Assembly: GCA_902476665.1 (NCBI GenBank)
Contig: CABSEO010000103.1
Coordinates: forward strand, 1-6,822
Length of the DNA stretch: 6,822 nucleotides
DNA from: an uncultured Emergencia sp.
GTDB taxonomy: Bacteria; Bacillota; Clostridia; Peptostreptococcales; Anaerovoracaceae
Direction of reading: 5' to 3'
The position numbers and the translations under genes are program-made. The notes beneath the pieces were generated by a model. That model made no database searches, was not told the DNA's origin, and worked only from the letters and a program-made list of their open reading frames with translations. Below are positions 4,827 through 6,822 of the stretch, in pieces. Numbering within the stretch: the stretch's first letter is position 1; each line of letters starts with the position of its first letter.

Positions 4827-6822
4827 AGCGGATTTTTAAAAACCTGATTCCTTACTGGAAATCTATGATTCTGATCGTTTTGCTGCTGACAGTACAGGCT
4901 TACTGTGACCTGGCTCTGCCACAGTATACATCAGATATTATAGATGTGGGTATTCAGAACAGCGGTATTGAACATATTGTACCGCAGAGGATTACAGCAA
5001 AAGAGTTCAGAGAAGCGCAGATCTTCATGGAAGAAGATGAAGCAGACCTCTGGAATGAGATTTACAGTGAAGACGGAGAGTTCTATACTCTCAATGTGAC
5101 TGACGAAGAAGAACTTGAAGAAATCGATGATAAGCTGATGACCTCTATTGTGCTGACCTATCAGCTGGGACATATGAGCGAGACGGATTTTAAGAACATT
5201 GTTAAGGAAACCATGGAAAAGAATCCTCAGACATCAGCTTTTGCAGACAGAATTGATGACATGTCTGTCTCAGAGATTGAACAGCTTACAGGTGCTGATA
5301 TTGACACTTTTACAGCTGAAGATGAGGAAGGAAACACATCTACCTATGTGGACATGAGACCGCTGATGGAACAGATGATTGCGAGCGGGCAGATGGATGA
5401 AACGATGGTATCAGACTCCAGAGAATCTATGGAGAAGATGATCGTATCCATTGGAGACGATACGCTGAAGTCCATGGGGGTGGCTTATGCAATTTCCTGT
5501 AATGAGGCCGCCGGTATTGATGTAAATGCAATTCAGACTGATTATCTTTGGTCTGAAGGTCTGAAGATGTTTCTGATGGCGGCACTGATGCTGGCAGCAG
5601 CAGTCTGTGTTTCTTATCTGGCTGCCAAAGTGGGCGCAGGCGTGGGCCGAGATCTGAGAGGACGTGTATTTAAAAATGTGGTAGGTTTTTCTAATGCTGA
5701 AATCGACAAGTTTTCCACGGCATCACTGATTACCAGAAGTACAAATGACGTTCAGCAGATTCAGATGGTGACTGCTATGATGCTGCGTATGGTGCTTTAT
5801 GCACCGATTCTGGGCATTGGCGGCGTGTTTAAGGTTTCACAGACAGGTGCAGGTATGGGATGGATTATTGCTCTGGCCGTGCTGGTTATCGTAGGGTTTG
5901 TACTGGTGCTGGTATCCATTGCTATGCCGAAATTTAAGATTATGCAGTCCCTTGTGGATGGGCTGAATCTGGTGTCTAGAGAAATCCTGACAGGTCTTTC
6001 TGTCATCAGAGCCTTCGGGCGTGAAAAAACTGAAGAAGAACGTTTTGATGAAGCGAACCAGAAACTGAAAAAGACGCAGCTGTTTACTAACAGAGTCATG
6101 ACTTTTATGATGCCGGGTATGATGCTGATCATGAACTGTCTGGTAATTCTGATCATGTGGGTTTCTTCCCGCCGAATCGATACCGGCGTTTTGCAGGTAG
6201 GCGATATGACAGCATTTATTACTTATTCCATGCTTATTGTGATGTCTTTCCTGATGCTGACCATGATGTCTATTCTGCTTCCTAGAGCAGGTGTTGCTGC
6301 TGAACGAATTGACGAAGTTTTGAGCACACATTCTTCTGTGGAGGATCCTGAAGCACCAAAGAAACTGACGGAGCACAAAGGGGTACTGGAATTTAAAAAT
6401 GTCTGCTTTCGTTATCCGGGGGCAGGCGAGGATGTTCTGCACAATATCAGCTTTAAAGCTGAGCCAGGACAGGTAACTGCCATTATCGGAAGCACAGGTG
6501 CCGGAAAATCCACTCTGGTCAACCTGATTCCGAGATTTTATGACATCTCTGCAGGTCAGATTACTTTGGACGGAGAAGATATCAGAAACATTACGATGAA
6601 GGAGCTTCGTGAAGAAATCGGGTTTGTACCGCAAAAAGGTGTGCTTTTCTCAGGAACCATCGCTACCAACCTGAGATTCGGCAGAGATGAGGCTACCGAT
6701 GAAGAAATTAAAAATGCTGCAGAAATTGCACAGGCGGCCGACTTTATCGAGGAAAAAGATGATAAATACGACAGCTATATCGCTCAGGGCGGCAGTAATG
6801 TGTCGGGAGGACAGAAGCAGAG
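4823..6822 (+). CDS. ABC exporter half-transporter with large extracellular insertion (3' end outside window)
   Basis: A membrane-fused ABC exporter subunit (permease plus ATPase), open to the window end with 666 residues visible. Six membrane segments fall near 15-35, 248-268, 317-336, 346-367, 429-449 and 464-486. The ATPase domain begins near 520, with likely A-loop Tyr531, Walker A GSTGAGKST (556-564), Q-loop Gln604 in FVPQKGVLF, and the VSGGQ signature (660-664). Walker B and the switch histidine lie beyond the end, so activity cannot be judged. Its unusual part is residues about 50-243 between the first two membrane segments, where standard exporters have a short loop. This predicted extracellular region is strongly acidic: I count 47 Asp/Glu against 12 Lys/Arg. 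The start ATG 4823 overlaps the MarR stop by four bases and follows a GGGGGAG site (4811-4817). MarR-linked exporters of this class are often heterodimeric, so a partner gene probably follows. Likely role: drug, lipid or peptide efflux; substrate unknown. Confidence 0.93.
   Translation, partial: MKRIFKNLIPYWKSMILIVLLLTVQAYCDLALPQYTSDIIDVGIQNSGIEHIVPQRITAKEFREAQIFMEEDEADLWNEIYSEDGEFYTLNVTDEEELEEIDDKLMTSIVLTYQLGHMSETDFKNIVKETMEKNPQTSAFADRIDDMSVSEIEQLTGADIDTFTAEDEEGNTSTYVDMRPLMEQMIASGQMDETMVSDSRESMEKMIVSIGDDTLKSMGVAYAISCNEAAGIDVNAIQTDYLWSEGLKMFLMAALMLAAAVCVSYLAAKVGAGVGRDLRGRVFKNVVGFSNAEIDKFSTASLITRSTNDVQQIQMVTAMMLRMVLYAPILGIGGVFKVSQTGAGMGWIIALAVLVIVGFVLVLVSIAMPKFKIMQSLVDGLNLVSREILTGLSVIRAFGREKTEEERFDEANQKLKKTQLFTNRVMTFMMPGMMLIMNCLVILIMWVSSRRIDTGVLQVGDMTAFITYSMLIVMSFLMLTMMSILLPRAGVAAERIDEVLSTHSSVEDPEAPKKLTEHKGVLEFKNVCFRYPGAGEDVLHNISFKAEPGQVTAIIGSTGAGKSTLVNLIPRFYDISAGQITLDGEDIRNITMKELREEIGFVPQKGVLFSGTIATNLRFGRDEATDEEIKNAAEIAQAADFIEEKDDKYDSYIAQGGSNVSGGQKQ

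Noticed and set aside
5837..6634. Minus-strand ORF of 265 codons opposite the ABC exporter gene
   Set aside because: The + strand frame carries Walker A, Q-loop and signature motifs. The minus-strand translation is rich in His, Gln and Ser, typical of an antisense shadow.

Overview
The window looks like chromosomal DNA of a low-to-middle GC Firmicute, most likely an anaerobic member of the Clostridia. The grounds are AGGAGG-type ribosome binding sites, sigma-A promoters with TTGACA/TATAAT-like boxes, hairpin-plus-T-tract terminators, a monofunctional aspartokinase of the Clostridia/Bacillus type, small exported proteins with PepSY and fibronectin-III-like domains, and a MarR/ABC exporter operon with an enlarged first extracellular loop. 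I cannot assign a genus. All recognised genes lie on the + strand, mostly as separate transcription units.

Layout. (1) 2-388 is the C-terminal third of S-adenosylmethionine synthetase (metK). (2) 545-1117 is a small exported protein with two tandem PepSY-like domains, closed by a long hairpin terminator. (3) About 1202-1728 holds no convincing gene. It contains short repeats and dyads, and the lysC promoter at its downstream end. (4) 1729-3042 is aspartate kinase, followed by a terminator. (5) 3277-4116 is an exported protein with one fibronectin-III-like domain and an unrecognised C-terminal half. It has its own promoter and a perfect 13-bp terminator stem. (6) 4221-4283 is a near-consensus extended -10 promoter followed by a 17-bp palindrome that is probably an operator. 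It drives a MarR-family regulator (4347-4826) overlapping by ATGA an ABC exporter half-transporter (4823 to the window end, incomplete).

How the genes relate. metK and lysC both belong to aspartate-family and methionine metabolism, but they are separated by an unrelated secreted-protein gene and show no shared control. The MarR gene and the exporter form an apparent autoregulated drug- or metabolite-efflux operon. A second ABC half-transporter probably follows outside the window.

I see no phage genes, insertion sequence, CRISPR array, tRNA/rRNA or defence system. The strongest candidates for something under-described are the acidic extracellular insertion of about 190 residues in the ABC exporter and the MarR operator upstream of it. 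Neither is proof of a new system.
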